From contig NZ_JAHTKP010000014.1 in the NCBI RefSeq assembly GCF_019192735.1, positions 112,637 through 176,636 of the forward strand: DNA of 64,000 nt, given 5' to 3'. Positions 48,933 to 57,864 of this stretch are shown in pieces. Below the pieces are notes generated by a model that was not told the DNA's origin, did no database searches, and saw nothing but the letters and a program-made list of their open reading frames with translations. Position 1 is the first letter of the stretch; each line of letters begins with the position of its first letter. Both the position numbers and the translations under genes were made by a program. This DNA is from Kitasatospora aureofaciens (GTDB taxonomy: Bacteria > Actinomycetota > Actinomycetes > Streptomycetales > Streptomycetaceae).

Positions 48933-50057
48933 TCAGCGGGCTTCGGTCACCAGGGCTTCGAGGGTGGGGACCATGGCGGCGGGGGTGGGGAGGGCGTCGT
49001 TCTCGGCCTGGACGCGGGTGGCGGCCGCGCGGAGGTCGGGGTCGGTGAGGAGGCGGGTCAGGATCTCGCTGTCGACGGTGTCGGAGGTGGAGCGCAGGGC
49101 GATGCCGGCGGCGGTGAGGACGTCGGCGACGAAGAAGTTGTCGGCGCCCTGGGGGAGCAGCAGCTGGGGGATGCCGGCGCTGAGGGTGGTGCCGGTGGTG
49201 CCCGCGCCGCCGTGCTGGATCACGGCGTCCGAGTGGCGGACCAGCTCGGCGAGCGGCACCCAGGGCAGGGCGCGGACGTTGTCGGGCAGGGTGCCGAGCG
49301 GGGCGAGGTCGGCGTCGTCGACGGCGAGCAGGAAGTCCGCGTCGACCGAGGCGGCGGCCTCGACCAGGCGGGCGATGGCGCTGACGCCGTCGACGGCGGC
49401 GACGACGGTGCCCAGGGTGATCAGGACCCGGGGGCGGTCGGCCGGGCGGAGGAACTCGGACGGGACGACGCCACCGCCGTTGTAGGGCACGTAGCGCATC
49501 CGCAGGCCGTCCGGGTCGCCGCCGAGCGGGCCGATGCTGAGCGAGGTGGGCGTGACCGGGCCGGCCACGCCGTGCTGCTCGTAGACGTCGGTGAAGTTGG
49601 CGGCGAGGCGCTCCACGATGTCGCGGCCGGTCGGGATGCCGTAGTTGTGGAGCACCGACGGGATCTTGAGCTTGGCCGCCACCAGCGGGGCCGCGGCCTG
49701 GAAGGCGCCGTGCACGAGCAGGTCGGCGCCCCACGCGGTGGCGGCGTCCAGCAGGCCGTCGACGGTGGGGCGGGCGGCGTGGGCGAAGGCGCGGGCGGCC
49801 AGGTCGAAGAGCCCGTCCTGGGTGAGGCCGCCGCCGCCGTTGTAGCTGAACTGCCCGTCGTTGGCCTCCTCGAACAGCTCCCGCATGCTGCGGCCGTCGC
49901 CGATCTCGACGATCGGGAAGCCGGCGGACCGGATCTGGTCCATCGGCCGCGAGGCGGCGAACAGGATGTCGTGCCCGGCGGCGCGCAGGGCCTGGGCGGT
50001 GGGCACCATCGGGAACAGGTGGCCGGCCGCGGCCGGGCCGGTGAGAAGTATGCGCAT
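48933..50057 (-). CDS. MGT-family UDP-sugar glycosyltransferase
   Basis: A 374-residue GT-B glycosyltransferase resembling macrolide/natural-product glycosyltransferases. N-terminal ILLTGPAAAGHLFPMVPTAQALRAAGH and the C-terminal donor site IQHGGAGTTGTTLSAGIPQLLLPQGADN near residue 278 are typical. Probably glycosylates a small hydrophobic acceptor; donor and acceptor unknown. ATG at 50057 is preceded by AAGGAG. It stands alone beside the tRNA-Gly gene, which can serve as an integration target, but no integrase is visible. Confidence 0.88.
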   Translation of the reverse strand: MRILLTGPAAAGHLFPMVPTAQALRAAGHDILFAASRPMDQIRSAGFPIVEIGDGRSMRELFEEANDGQFSYNGGGGLTQDGLFDLAARAFAHAARPTVDGLLDAATAWGADLLVHGAFQAAAPLVAAKLKIPSVLHNYGIPTGRDIVERLAANFTDVYEQHGVAGPVTPTSLSIGPLGGDPDGLRMRYVPYNGGGVVPSEFLRPADRPRVLITLGTVVAAVDGVSAIARLVEAAASVDADFLLAVDDADLAPLGTLPDNVRALPWVPLAELVRHSDAVIQHGGAGTTGTTLSAGIPQLLLPQGADNFFVADVLTAAGIALRSTSDTVDSEILTRLLTDPDLRAAATRVQAENDALPTPAAMVPTLEALVTEAR

Positions 50058-50249
50058 GGTCGTCTCCTTGCCGTTTCTGATCGCGCTTGTGTGCGAAGCG
50101 CCGGCGATCACAGCCATCTCGCCTCGCACCGTGACGTCGAGTCAATTCGCTTTCGACCGCTGCATGCGGGAATCGGACGTTCTGCCACAGGTCTTGCCAG
50201 CGGGGTTGTGATGTGCTCTGCGGCTGACGGAAGAACGGCCGGACATGGC

Positions 50250-50280
50250 GAAAGCCGCAGCTGTCGTGGCTGCGGCTTTC
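50250..50280. terminator. Terminator between glycosyltransferase and membrane-protein genes
   Basis: Twelve-bp perfect stem GAAAGCCGCAGC with a seven-base loop, about 35 bp past the membrane-protein stop. Confidence 0.75.
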
Positions 50281-50316
50281 CTCGGGAGCGGGTGGGGCGG
50301 CGGCTGCCCGTACGCG

Positions 50317-50931
50317 TCACATGCTCAGGCCGCGGACGTAGTTGACCCGGTTCATCAGGTCCATCACCTGGTTCGGGGAGCTGACCGGGACCGAAGTGGT
50401 GTGGTAGCGGCCGGCGCCCGAGACGGTGATCTGGACGTGGCCGACGGTGCGGCGCTCCTTCATCAGGAGGAAGAGCAGGCCGATGAGGCAGAAGAAAAAG
50501 AAGATGATCGCGAGCACGATGCCGGCCGGGGCGATCCGCTCCTCGGTGCGGGAGAGGTCGGTGGCCGTCCAGACCGCGCCGCGGAGGGGAATCGGGCCGG
50601 CCGGGGTGATGATGCCGGTGCTGGTCACGGCGATGTCGCCGATGGTCACCAGCGGCTGGCCGGGGGCCGGCGCGGCGGCGGGCTCGGGGTAGCCGTAGCC
50701 GTCGGCGGCCGGGACGGGCAGGGCCTGCTGGTAGCCGTAGTCGGGGGCGGCCTGCGGGTAGCCGTAGTCGGCGGCGGGCTGCGGGTAGCCGTAGTCCGGG
50801 GCGGGGTGGGGGTAGCCGTAGACCGGGGCGCCCGCGGCCGGCGGCTGGGACGGCATGCCCGGGGGCGCCACCGGGGGCGGCGGGACGGGGGGCTGGCCCG
50901 GCGGGTCGAACGGGGGCGGAGGAGTCGTCAT
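50317..50931 (-). CDS. Hypothetical membrane protein with DYGYPQ repeats
   Basis: A 204-residue protein. The N-terminal ~85 residues are Pro/Ala-rich with repeats of the kind DYGYPQ (at least three copies), then a beta-rich segment, then one or two hydrophobic helices (IVLAIIFFFFCLIGLLFLLM) and a soluble C-terminal tail. Function not recognised; Pro/Tyr-rich N-termini of this type are common in streptomycete envelope proteins. Single gene, ATG at 50931 with GGAGG nearby. Confidence 0.75.
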   Translation of the reverse strand: MTTPPPPFDPPGQPPVPPPPVAPPGMPSQPPAAGAPVYGYPHPAPDYGYPQPAADYGYPQAAPDYGYQQALPVPAADGYGYPEPAAAPAPGQPLVTIGDIAVTSTGIITPAGPIPLRGAVWTATDLSRTEERIAPAGIVLAIIFFFFCLIGLLFLLMKERRTVGHVQITVSGAGRYHTTSVPVSSPNQVMDLMNRVNYVRGLSM

Positions 50932-51078
50932 GAACCGGTCTTTCCCGAGGCGATTGCGTGGCGGCTGTTCGTCGCAGTCTCTCGCATCCGGCGCTCGGGC
51001 CGCGAGCGTTCGTCCGAGGTTGGGGCCCCTTCAGGCCGCGGGTCGGGGACCCCTTCAGGCCGCCGGCGGGGGGCCGGT

Positions 51079-51861
51079 TCAGGCCGCGGCGAGGAAGTCG
51101 CGGACGGTCCTGGTGAACGCCTCGGTCTCCTCGGCCAGCACGATGTGCCCGGTGTCGAACTCGGCGTACGCGCTGCCCGGGAGGGCCGCGTGCAGCCGAC
51201 GGGTGTTCTCCACCGGCACGGTGGCGTCCTGGGTGCAGCCGATCACCAGGGTCGGGGCCTGGACGCGGGGGAGCAGTGCGCCGAGGTCGAGGCCGAGGTC
51301 GAGGGCGATGTGCCGCAGGGTGCCGGAAGTCGGCTGCATGTAGGCGGTGTTGGCATCGACGGCGGCGCGGCCGATCCGGTTGAGGAAGCCGCGGCTGAAG
51401 GCGGTGAGGGTGGCGTAGCGGCCGAAGGCGGCGGGGTTGTCGGCGAGCGACAGCCAGGTGGCGAGCGAGACGCGCAGGTACTCGTCCTGTTCGGCGCTGA
51501 TCCAGCCGGCGGTGGCGACGAGGCGGCGGACCTGGTCCGGGCGCAGGGCGGCGGCCGCGGTGGCGACGACCGCGCCGAGCGAGAAGCCGACGACGTCGGC
51601 GGGGCCGCGGCCGGCGTCGTCGATGACGGCGTTGACCTGGGCGGCGAGGGTTTCGAGGGTCAGCTCGGCGCCGTCGTCCTCGGCGGCCTCGCTGCCGGAG
51701 AGGTCGGGCAACAGGACGGTGTAGCGGTCGGTGAAGGAGTTCAGCAGGCCGTCCCACATGGCGGAGCCGGGGCCGGTGCCGTGGACCAGGACGAGGGTGT
51801 CGGGGCCGTCGCCGACGACGCGGTAGGGGATGCGGGCGGTGCCGACGGTGATGGTGGGCAT
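51079..51861 (-). CDS. Alpha/beta hydrolase
   Basis: A 260-residue alpha/beta hydrolase. Oxyanion-hole HGTGPGSAMWDGLL near residue 25, nucleophile elbow GFSLGA (Ser near residue 91), and C-terminal catalytic His in GHIVLAEETE near 238; the acid is probably the Asp of CTQDATVPVE. Substrate unknown. ATG at 51861 has AGGACCC upstream; the longer frame starting five codons earlier is weaker. An imperfect inverted repeat about 70 bp upstream suggests repression by a TetR-like protein that is not in this window. Confidence 0.88.
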   Translation of the reverse strand: MPTITVGTARIPYRVVGDGPDTLVLVHGTGPGSAMWDGLLNSFTDRYTVLLPDLSGSEAAEDDGAELTLETLAAQVNAVIDDAGRGPADVVGFSLGAVVATAAAALRPDQVRRLVATAGWISAEQDEYLRVSLATWLSLADNPAAFGRYATLTAFSRGFLNRIGRAAVDANTAYMQPTSGTLRHIALDLGLDLGALLPRVQAPTLVIGCTQDATVPVENTRRLHAALPGSAYAEFDTGHIVLAEETEAFTRTVRDFLAAA

Positions 51862-51929
51862 GGCGGGTCCTTCCATGAGGCGGGTGGTGGTGGGCGGGGT
51901 TCTGGGCGCCTCGCCGACAAGAAGTAAAC

Positions 51930-51966
51930 TACACGGTGCAGATCAGTGCTTCAACTGTACCGTGCA
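51930..51966. promoter_or_regulatory. Imperfect inverted repeat, candidate TetR-type operator
   Basis: TACACGGTGCAG and CTGTACCGTGCA (10 of 12 complementary) are 13 bp apart in the divergent region between the hydrolase and the hypothetical gene at 52030. Confidence 0.4.
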
Positions 51967-52029
51967 GTGCACTTCGGAGTGTGGGAACGGTAGGGGCGGA
52001 ACTGATCCCGCCTGCCCGCCGTCGAAGCA

Positions 52030-52653
52030 GTGACGGAATCCCTGCCCGGGCTGAACACCGGGAGGAGTACGGAGAGCTCTGTGCTGTCAGGTGGTGCCGA
52101 ACTGAACGTCGGATGTCCGGCGGGCCGCCCGGGCTGTGCGCCGGACCTGCCGCCCGCTTGGCCCGCAGCAGAGGTGACGATCGATCAACTCGCCTCTGCT
52201 GCACGCTGCGAGACGCTGTTGCAGGACACCCTGGACGCGATCCTGCCGATGCCGGTCTGGCAGAGCGCGACGCCCCGGGCGGGCACCCGGCTGCCGCTGC
52301 CGGGGGAGGGAGTGGAGCCCCGCTGGTACGTCACCCGGGGGCGGGACTTCCTCACCATCGTCTCGGCGGCCCGGCGCGGGGCGCTGGTCGGCGCGGTGGA
52401 GCGGCACTGGCGGCGGCGCGGCTGGACGATCACCTCGCTGAATGCCGGCCGGGACCTGCCCGGGGTGGCCGCCGCGACCTCGGACGGCTATCAACTGTCG
52501 CTGCACTTCGGAGACTTGGGCGAGGCGGGGCTGACCGCGAGCTCGCCCGGAGTGGCCCGACCGGAGCGGCTGCCGATCGCGCAGGGCGTGGGCGGCTGCG
52601 GCCGGGCGCCGCTGCCGTACGTGTGCTGCCCCCACTGGAGTGCGATCGCCTGA
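52030..52653 (+). CDS. Hypothetical protein
   Basis: A 207-residue protein of unknown function, not a family I can name. The central part RWYVTRGRDFLTIVSAARRG followed by GAVERHWRRRGWTITSLNAG resembles a recurrent streptomycete hypothetical module. No clear signal peptide. Starts are GTG/ATG-poor; GTG at 52030 is the best available, with weak ribosome-site support. Divergent from the alpha/beta hydrolase. Confidence 0.55.
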   Translation: MTESLPGLNTGRSTESSVLSGGAELNVGCPAGRPGCAPDLPPAWPAAEVTIDQLASAARCETLLQDTLDAILPMPVWQSATPRAGTRLPLPGEGVEPRWYVTRGRDFLTIVSAARRGALVGAVERHWRRRGWTITSLNAGRDLPGVAAATSDGYQLSLHFGDLGEAGLTASSPGVARPERLPIAQGVGGCGRAPLPYVCCPHWSAIA

Positions 52654-53084
52654 CGGGGCGTCCGGCGGGGGAGGCGCGGAGCGAGTCCCCCCGGACTCGC
52701 TCCGCGCCGCCTCGTCGCGCGGCTTCGGCGCTGCCGCTCCCCCCGACTCCCCGGTCGCTCGCCGCTCCCCCCTGGCGGCACCCTCCGGCGAGAGCGGTCC
52801 GCACAGGCCCCGGCGAGCCCCCTCCCCCGGGGACGTCGTTGGTCTTTACGGTAACAAACCGCGTGGTTGGTTTGTCAATAGTGAGATCCACGAAATATCC
52901 ACAATCGTGGCAGGAGGGTGGGACGGCGCGCCACCAGGTATTTGTGGGCGCATCAGGGCGTACGGCGGTCGTGCGGGGGGCGCGTGCGGGCCGGGTGCGC
53001 TGGTGGGTGGGGGTCCGGAATCCGACATTCCGATCACTGCGGAAGTACGGAGCGATACCGGGCGAGCGCTCAGCGCAGCAGGCC
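52654..53084. other. Non-coding decay zone
   Basis: About 430 bp without a supportable gene. It includes ACAAACC-N8-GGTTTGT at 52854-52875 and a CCACGA/TCGTGG pair near 52888-52910 in an AT-richer patch, together looking like a promoter-operator region. It probably once drove the truncated heme-binding gene that follows. Confidence 0.45.
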
Positions 53085-53244
53085 GGAGCGCCTCAAGGAC
53101 ATCCCGGGCACGCTGTTCCTGGCCGGCGGTGCCCCGGTGCAGTTCAAGGGCGCTCCGGCCGCGGCGATCGGCGTCGCGGGCGCGCCCAGCGGCGACCTGG
53201 ACGAGCAGTTCGCCCAGGCCGGGGTGGCCGCGCTCGCGAAGTGA
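53085..53244 (+). pseudogene. C-terminal remnant of a GlcG/HbpS-type heme-binding protein
   Basis: About 52 residues (RLKDIPGTLFLAGGAPVQFK, then AIGVAGAPSGDLDEQFAQAG) match the C-terminus of the GlcG/HbpS (DUF336) family, where 'GGxPI...AIGVSGAPGGxxDExCAxAG' is the signature. The N-terminal two thirds are absent and the upstream frame is unrelated. A further in-frame scrap downstream (53311-53430, containing VAEPYGDRNDVPRELPVRVK) may be the end of another lost gene. Confidence 0.6.
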
Positions 53245-53473
53245 CGCACCCCCTGGGGGCGCCCCCGGTCTCCCCACGGCCCGCCCACGTCCACGCCCGT
53301 CCCGGATCGCGGGGCGGGCGTCGGCGTGGCGGTCGCCGAGCCGTACGGGGACCGGAACGACGTGCCCCGGGAACTCCCCGTTCGGGTGAAGATCGAGAAG
53401 GTCACTGCAGTACACGAGGCGGTCCGGTGAAAAGCCGGTGCCGGTGTCAGTGGCCCGTGGCAGGCTTCCCGGT

Positions 53474-53890
53474 ATGACGGCGTGGACCCTCAACGACATC
53501 GAACGTGCGATCCGCTCCTCCTGGGGTGTCGACACCTGTGCGCCCGAGGACCTGGCCCACTGGCGTCCCGACAATCCCGCCCGCGGCCAGAGCGGGGCGA
53601 CGGTGATGGTGGTGCACGACCTGCTCGGCGGCGAGCTGATGATGGGCGAGGTGCACGTCCGCGGCGTCCGGACGGACCTGCACTGGTGGAACCGCTCCGC
53701 CGCCGGCGTCGAGGTCGACCTCACCCGCGAGCAGTTCGGGCCGGACGAGCTGGTGGGCCCCGGCCGCCCGGTCGCCCGCCCGGCCCGCCGCGGCCGGCTC
53801 CAGGTCCAGTACGAGCTGCTGCGCTACCGGGTGGCCATCGAGCTGGAGCGTGGCCGGGTGGTGCGGCTGCCCGAGCGCGCCTGCGCGTGA
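53474..53890 (+). CDS. YunG-like protein
   Basis: A 138-residue protein of the YunG family, unknown function. MTAWTLNDIERAIRSSWGVDTC, WRPDNPARGQ, and the central GELMMGEVHVRGV with LHWWNRSAAGVEVDLTREQF are the family pattern; the Cys/His/Asp spacing hints at a protease- or deamidase-like fold but activity is not shown. Start ATG at 53474 by similarity. Same strand as the dehydrogenase gene 73 bp downstream. Confidence 0.8.
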   Translation: MTAWTLNDIERAIRSSWGVDTCAPEDLAHWRPDNPARGQSGATVMVVHDLLGGELMMGEVHVRGVRTDLHWWNRSAAGVEVDLTREQFGPDELVGPGRPVARPARRGRLQVQYELLRYRVAIELERGRVVRLPERACA

Positions 53891-53963
53891 AGTCCGCAGC
53901 GCCGGAGCCCGTCTGACGTACAGTCGGCCGCGAGTGCGGCGGCTGCGGCGATGGGAGTGCGCG

Positions 53964-54896
53964 ATGACCGGGACGAGTACGGCGACGGATACGGCGAACG
54001 GGACGGGTGCGGCGACCGGGACGACCATCGGGTTCATCGGGTTGGGCGCGATGGGCCGGGGCATGGCCGGCAGCCTGCTGCGGGCCGGCCACGCCGTCCG
54101 GGTCTGGAACCGCTCGCCCGAGCCGGTCGCCGCCCTGGTGGCCCAGGGCGCCGAGGCGGCCGGCACGCTCGCCGAGGCGTTCGCCGCCGACACGGTCGTC
54201 TCGATGCTCGCCAACGACGAGGCGGTCGAGCGGTTGCTGCTCGACCCCGTCCTGCTGGCAGGCGCCGGGGCGACCCTGCACGTCAACATGGCCACGGTCT
54301 CGCTCGCGCTCGCCGAGCGGGCCGAGGCCGCGCACGCCGAGCACGGCATCGGCTACGTCGCCGCACCCGTTCTCGGCCGTCCCCCGGTCGCCGCCGTCGG
54401 ACAGCTGAACATTCTGGCCGCGGGCGAGCCTGCGCTGCTGGCCCGCGCCGAGCCGCTGTTCGCCGCGATGGGCCAGCGCACCTGGCACTTCGGCGACCGC
54501 CCGCGCCAGGCCAACACCGCCAAGATCAGCGCCAACTTCCTGCTGGCCTGCGCGATCGAGTCGATGGCCGAGGCGTGCAGCCTGGCCGAGGCCAACGGCG
54601 TCCGGCCGGCCGACCTGATCGAGCTGCTCACCGGCACCCTCTTCCCCGGGCCGGTCTACTCCGGCTACGGCGCGATGGTGGCCGAACGCCGCTACGAGCC
54701 GGCCGGGTTCCGGCTTCCGCTGGGCCTCAAGGACGTCGGCCTCGCCCTGGACGCCGGGGCCGCCTCGACCGTCCCGCTCCCGTTCGGCAGCGTGCTGCGG
54801 GACGCGTTCCTGGACGCGCTCGCGCACGGGGACGGCGACAAGGACTGGGCCGCCGTCGCGGCCGTCGCCCGCCGCCGGGCCGGTCTGCCCGACTGA
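53964..54896 (+). CDS. 3-hydroxyisobutyrate-dehydrogenase-family NAD(P) oxidoreductase
   Basis: A 310-residue beta-hydroxyacid dehydrogenase-type protein. Rossmann motif GFIGLGAMGRGMA near residue 24, substrate-binding VAAPVLGRPPVAAVG near 137 (where many members have DAPVSGG, so substrate may differ or it may be an imine reductase-like enzyme), and the catalytic Lys in KISANFLLACAIE near 187. Thr-rich extra N-terminal tail (~18 residues). ATG at 53964. Confidence 0.87.
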   Translation: MTGTSTATDTANGTGAATGTTIGFIGLGAMGRGMAGSLLRAGHAVRVWNRSPEPVAALVAQGAEAAGTLAEAFAADTVVSMLANDEAVERLLLDPVLLAGAGATLHVNMATVSLALAERAEAAHAEHGIGYVAAPVLGRPPVAAVGQLNILAAGEPALLARAEPLFAAMGQRTWHFGDRPRQANTAKISANFLLACAIESMAEACSLAEANGVRPADLIELLTGTLFPGPVYSGYGAMVAERRYEPAGFRLPLGLKDVGLALDAGAASTVPLPFGSVLRDAFLDALAHGDGDKDWAAVAAVARRRAGLPD

Positions 54897-54981
54897 GTCG
54901 CCGCCAGACTGAACCACTGCGGGACCGAGCCGCTGCGAAAACCGCGTGCCCGGCGCGTCGAGCCCCGCCTACCATCCCGGC

Positions 54982-55560
54982 GTGACGCTCACGAACGACG
55001 ACCGCTCCGGCGCACCCCGGCGCGTCCGCACCGACCGGCTGGACCTGTGTGCCGTCGGCCGCGCCGACCTCGCCCCGCTCCACGTGATCAACCACGACCC
55101 GCGCACCTGGTCGCACGCCCCCGAGGGCCGGCACCTGGACGAGGGCACCACCCGGGCCTGGATCGAACGGGCCGTCGACGTCTGGGAGTCCGACGGCATG
55201 GGCTACTGGACGGCCCGGCTGGGCGGCGCCGACGGCCCGGTGATCGGCATCGGCGGCGCCTCGTTCCAGCGGGCCACCGGCTACTGGAACCTCTACTACC
55301 GCCTGGATCCGGCCCACTGGGGCCGCGGCTACGCCACCGAGCTCGCCCGCGCCGCCGTCGACGCCGCCCACCGGCACGCGCCGGACCGGCCGGTCGCGGC
55401 CTGGGTGCACGACCACAACGCCGGCTCCCGCGCGGTCGTCGAGCGGCTCGGACTGGCCGACCTCGGGCTGCGCCCGCACCCGTCCCTCGGCGAGCCGGTG
55501 CGGCTGTTCGCGGACCGGCCGATTCCGTTCGTCGATCCAGAGCGGCCGGGCCCGGAATAA
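54982..55560 (+). CDS. GNAT-family N-acetyltransferase (RimJ/RimL-like)
   Basis: A 192-residue acetyltransferase. RTDRLDLCAVGRADLAPLH at the start, LYYRLDPAHWGRGYATELAR with the acetyl-CoA-binding GRGYA loop near residue 115, and VHDHNAGSRAVVERLG near 145 are the RimJ/L-type signature. Acceptor unknown. GTG at 54982 is used because upstream in-frame codons have no similarity. Confidence 0.9.
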   Translation: MTLTNDDRSGAPRRVRTDRLDLCAVGRADLAPLHVINHDPRTWSHAPEGRHLDEGTTRAWIERAVDVWESDGMGYWTARLGGADGPVIGIGGASFQRATGYWNLYYRLDPAHWGRGYATELARAAVDAAHRHAPDRPVAAWVHDHNAGSRAVVERLGLADLGLRPHPSLGEPVRLFADRPIPFVDPERPGPE

Positions 55561-55617
55561 CCGGACCCGGGCGCGCGCTCGTACCCCCGACCGCACCACC
55601 TCACTGGGGGAGTACCG

Positions 55618-56196
55618 ATGGCCGATCAGCCGTCCGGCACCGACATGCCGCGCAAGTTCCTGTTCCTCACCGCCAGTTCGCGTACCGACGGGAACTCCGA
55701 GCAGCTCGCCCGGCTGGCCGCCGAGGCGAGCCTGCCGGCCGGGGCGGAGCAGCGCTGGCTGCGGCTGAGCGAGCACCCGCTGCCGCCCTTCGCCGACCTG
55801 CGGCACACCGGGGACGGCCGCTACCCCGAGCCGGCCGGCCACGAACGGACGCTGCTGGACGCGACGTCGGAGGCCACCGACCTGGTCTTCGTCGCGCCGC
55901 TGTACTGGTACTCGCTGCCCACCAGTGCGAAGCTCTACCTCGACTACTGGTCGGCCTGGCTGCGGGTGCCCGGCGTGGACTTCCGGGCCCGGATGGCCGG
56001 CGGCACGATGTGGGCCGTCACCGCCCTGGCCTCCGAGGACGAGAAGGCCGACCCGCTGATCGGCGCGCTCCGGCTGACCGCCGACTACATGGGCATGCGC
56101 TGGGGCGGCGCGCTGCTCGGCAACGGCACCCGGCCGGGGGACGTGCTGCGCGACGAGCGGGCGCTGGTCGCCGCCAAGTCCTTCTTCGCCGGCTGA
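55618..56196 (+). CDS. NAD(P)H-dependent FMN reductase-like flavoprotein
   Basis: A 192-residue flavodoxin-fold protein. The FMN phosphate loop TASSRTDGNSEQLA lies near residue 20 and the APLYWYSLPTSAKLYLDYWS segment near 97 is typical of the NADPH-dependent FMN reductase / flavodoxin_2 family. It may supply reduced flavin or act as a quinone reductase. Clear ATG with GGGGGAG upstream. A hairpin terminator follows. Confidence 0.88.
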   Translation: MADQPSGTDMPRKFLFLTASSRTDGNSEQLARLAAEASLPAGAEQRWLRLSEHPLPPFADLRHTGDGRYPEPAGHERTLLDATSEATDLVFVAPLYWYSLPTSAKLYLDYWSAWLRVPGVDFRARMAGGTMWAVTALASEDEKADPLIGALRLTADYMGMRWGGALLGNGTRPGDVLRDERALVAAKSFFAG

Positions 56197-56524
56197 CGGC
56201 CGACTGACGACCGGCTGACGGCTGGCTTGGGACCGTCGGATTAACGCCACCGGAGGGCCGTACGATACGGTCCTCCGGACGTGTACCCGTCACTCTCCGG
56301 TCATCATTTGGCAAAGACCAAAAGCCTTACCGAGTGACGGAGTTGGACGATTCGGGCGGCCGTCCCAGTTGAGCGGGACAGCGGGTGACACCTGCCTTTC
56401 GGATTGGCCGGATCGTTCGGTAGTCTCCGTCGGACTTTCAAGCTTCGCGGGGGGTTCGCGGTGCGAACAGCCGCACCCCACCGCGCTCCCCGGGCCGCGC
56501 CCGGACTCTCCCGTGAGGTCTCCC
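56197..56524. other. Intergenic region before the LAXTG surface-protein gene
   Basis: About 330 bp with a terminator at 56250-56278 and the upstream region of the surface-protein gene. A riboswitch cannot be recognised. Confidence 0.45.
56250..56278 (+). terminator. Terminator after the FMN-reductase gene
   Basis: Thirteen-bp stem CCGGAGGGCCGTA with one G-U pair and a CGA loop, 54 bp past the stop. Confidence 0.8.
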
Positions 56525-57703
56525 TTGCCCATACGTCGCACTCTTGCCCTTGCCGGCGCCGCCGCGCTCGCGTCCTCGATGGTGCTGGCCGGTGCCCAGG
56601 GCGCCATGGCCGTCGGCGCCACCGGCTCCCCGTCCGCCGCCGCGCCGCAGGCCGACAAGGCGGCGCAGCAGAACCTCGTGCTCTCGGTGCACGGTGTGCC
56701 GGACACCTTCATCGCCGGCGGCGACGCCCGCGAGTTCACGTACAAGATCGACAACCCGAGCAAGCACGACGACGTCTTCTACCCGTTCCTGAAGTTCAAG
56801 AACAAGGCGGGCTCGCTCAAGGCGAAGGACCTCAAGGTCGAGTACCAGCTGCCCGGCGAGGGGTGGCAGACCGGCGTGGTCGCGCCCGGCGGCGGGAACC
56901 AGGACGACAGCGCCGCCCTCATCATGCTCGGCAGCGTCGGGTCGGACGGCAACCCCACCGACGACGACCTGCTCGTCGTGAACCGCGGCAAGAACCTCAC
57001 GATCAAGGTCCGGGTCTCCTTCACCACGGACGCCCCGCTCGGCAAGGCCGGAGTCGTCCCGGTGGTGTACTCCGCCGAGCTCGACGACGACAGCCACCTG
57101 CCGGCCGACAACGGCGGCTTCAGCTGCGAGGGCATCCGCGGCGCCGGCTTCACCATCAAGAAGCCGAGCCCGACCACCAGCCCGACCGCCACCGGCAAGC
57201 CGAGCCCGACCGCGACCACCTCGCCGACGGCCACCCACTCGCCCACCGCGAGCGGCTCGCCCACGGCCACCCACTCGCCGACCGCGACGCCGACCACGAG
57301 CCACTCGCCGACGGCCACCGCCACGGCCACGGCCACGGCCACCAAGACGCCGACCACCGAGCCGACCACCCCGGCCCCGACCACCGGCTCGCCGTCCGGG
57401 CCGACCTCCGCGTCGCCGTCCGCCTCCGCCTCGACCGCCGCCCCGGCCCCGGCCGGCGGCAGCACCGACGCCCAGCAGCCGATCGACTTCCCGGTGGCTG
57501 TCCCGGCCGTCACCCCGCCGAAGATCACCCCGGCCGGCGTCACCAAGGCCAAGGCCGCCGCCGACAACGCCGACAAGGCCCTCGCCGCCACCGGTGGCGG
57601 CGATCACACCACCGCCATCGCCGCGACCGGCGGCGCCGTGCTGGTGGCCGGCGTCGGCACCCTCGTGGTGCTGCGCCGCCGCAAGTCCGCCCAGCAGGGC
57701 TGA
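56525..57703 (+). CDS. LAXTG-type sortase-anchored cell-wall protein with Thr/Pro stalk
   Basis: A 392-residue exported protein. Sec signal peptide (RRTLALAGAAALASSMVLAG, cleavage near AMA), a folded domain of ~180 residues, a long stalk of SPTAT/TPTTS-type repeats (about residues 215-310), then LAATGGGD, a hydrophobic helix and a basic tail RRRKSAQQG: a sorting signal of the LAXTG class used by class E sortases in Streptomyces. TTG at 56525 is chosen because GTGAGG lies eight bases upstream. The repeats are Thr-rich and may be O-glycosylated. Not close to any visible sortase gene. Confidence 0.85.
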   Translation: MPIRRTLALAGAAALASSMVLAGAQGAMAVGATGSPSAAAPQADKAAQQNLVLSVHGVPDTFIAGGDAREFTYKIDNPSKHDDVFYPFLKFKNKAGSLKAKDLKVEYQLPGEGWQTGVVAPGGGNQDDSAALIMLGSVGSDGNPTDDDLLVVNRGKNLTIKVRVSFTTDAPLGKAGVVPVVYSAELDDDSHLPADNGGFSCEGIRGAGFTIKKPSPTTSPTATGKPSPTATTSPTATHSPTASGSPTATHSPTATPTTSHSPTATATATATATKTPTTEPTTPAPTTGSPSGPTSASPSASASTAAPAPAGGSTDAQQPIDFPVAVPAVTPPKITPAGVTKAKAAADNADKALAATGGGDHTTAIAATGGAVLVAGVGTLVVLRRRKSAQQG

Positions 57704-57864
57704 CCCAGGGGCTGACCCAGGGCTGACCTCGGGGGATCGCCTTCTGAGTACCGCCGCGCCGCCCGGCCGTCCGTCCGACGGACACCCGGGCGGCGCGGAA
57801 GGTACTCCTCCGTCACATAGGATGTCCGGCCGGAGGGGGGCGGAACCGGCGGGGAGAGGGACAG

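Noticed and set aside
48795..50057. tRNA-Gly(CCC) plus glycosyltransferase as an integrated element
   Set aside because: No integrase and no second copy of the tRNA 3' end was found within the following 10 kb by eye.
56197..56524. Possible cyclic-di-AMP riboswitch before the surface-protein gene
   Set aside because: The conserved ydaO-type elements could not be aligned; the only clear structure is the upstream gene's terminator.
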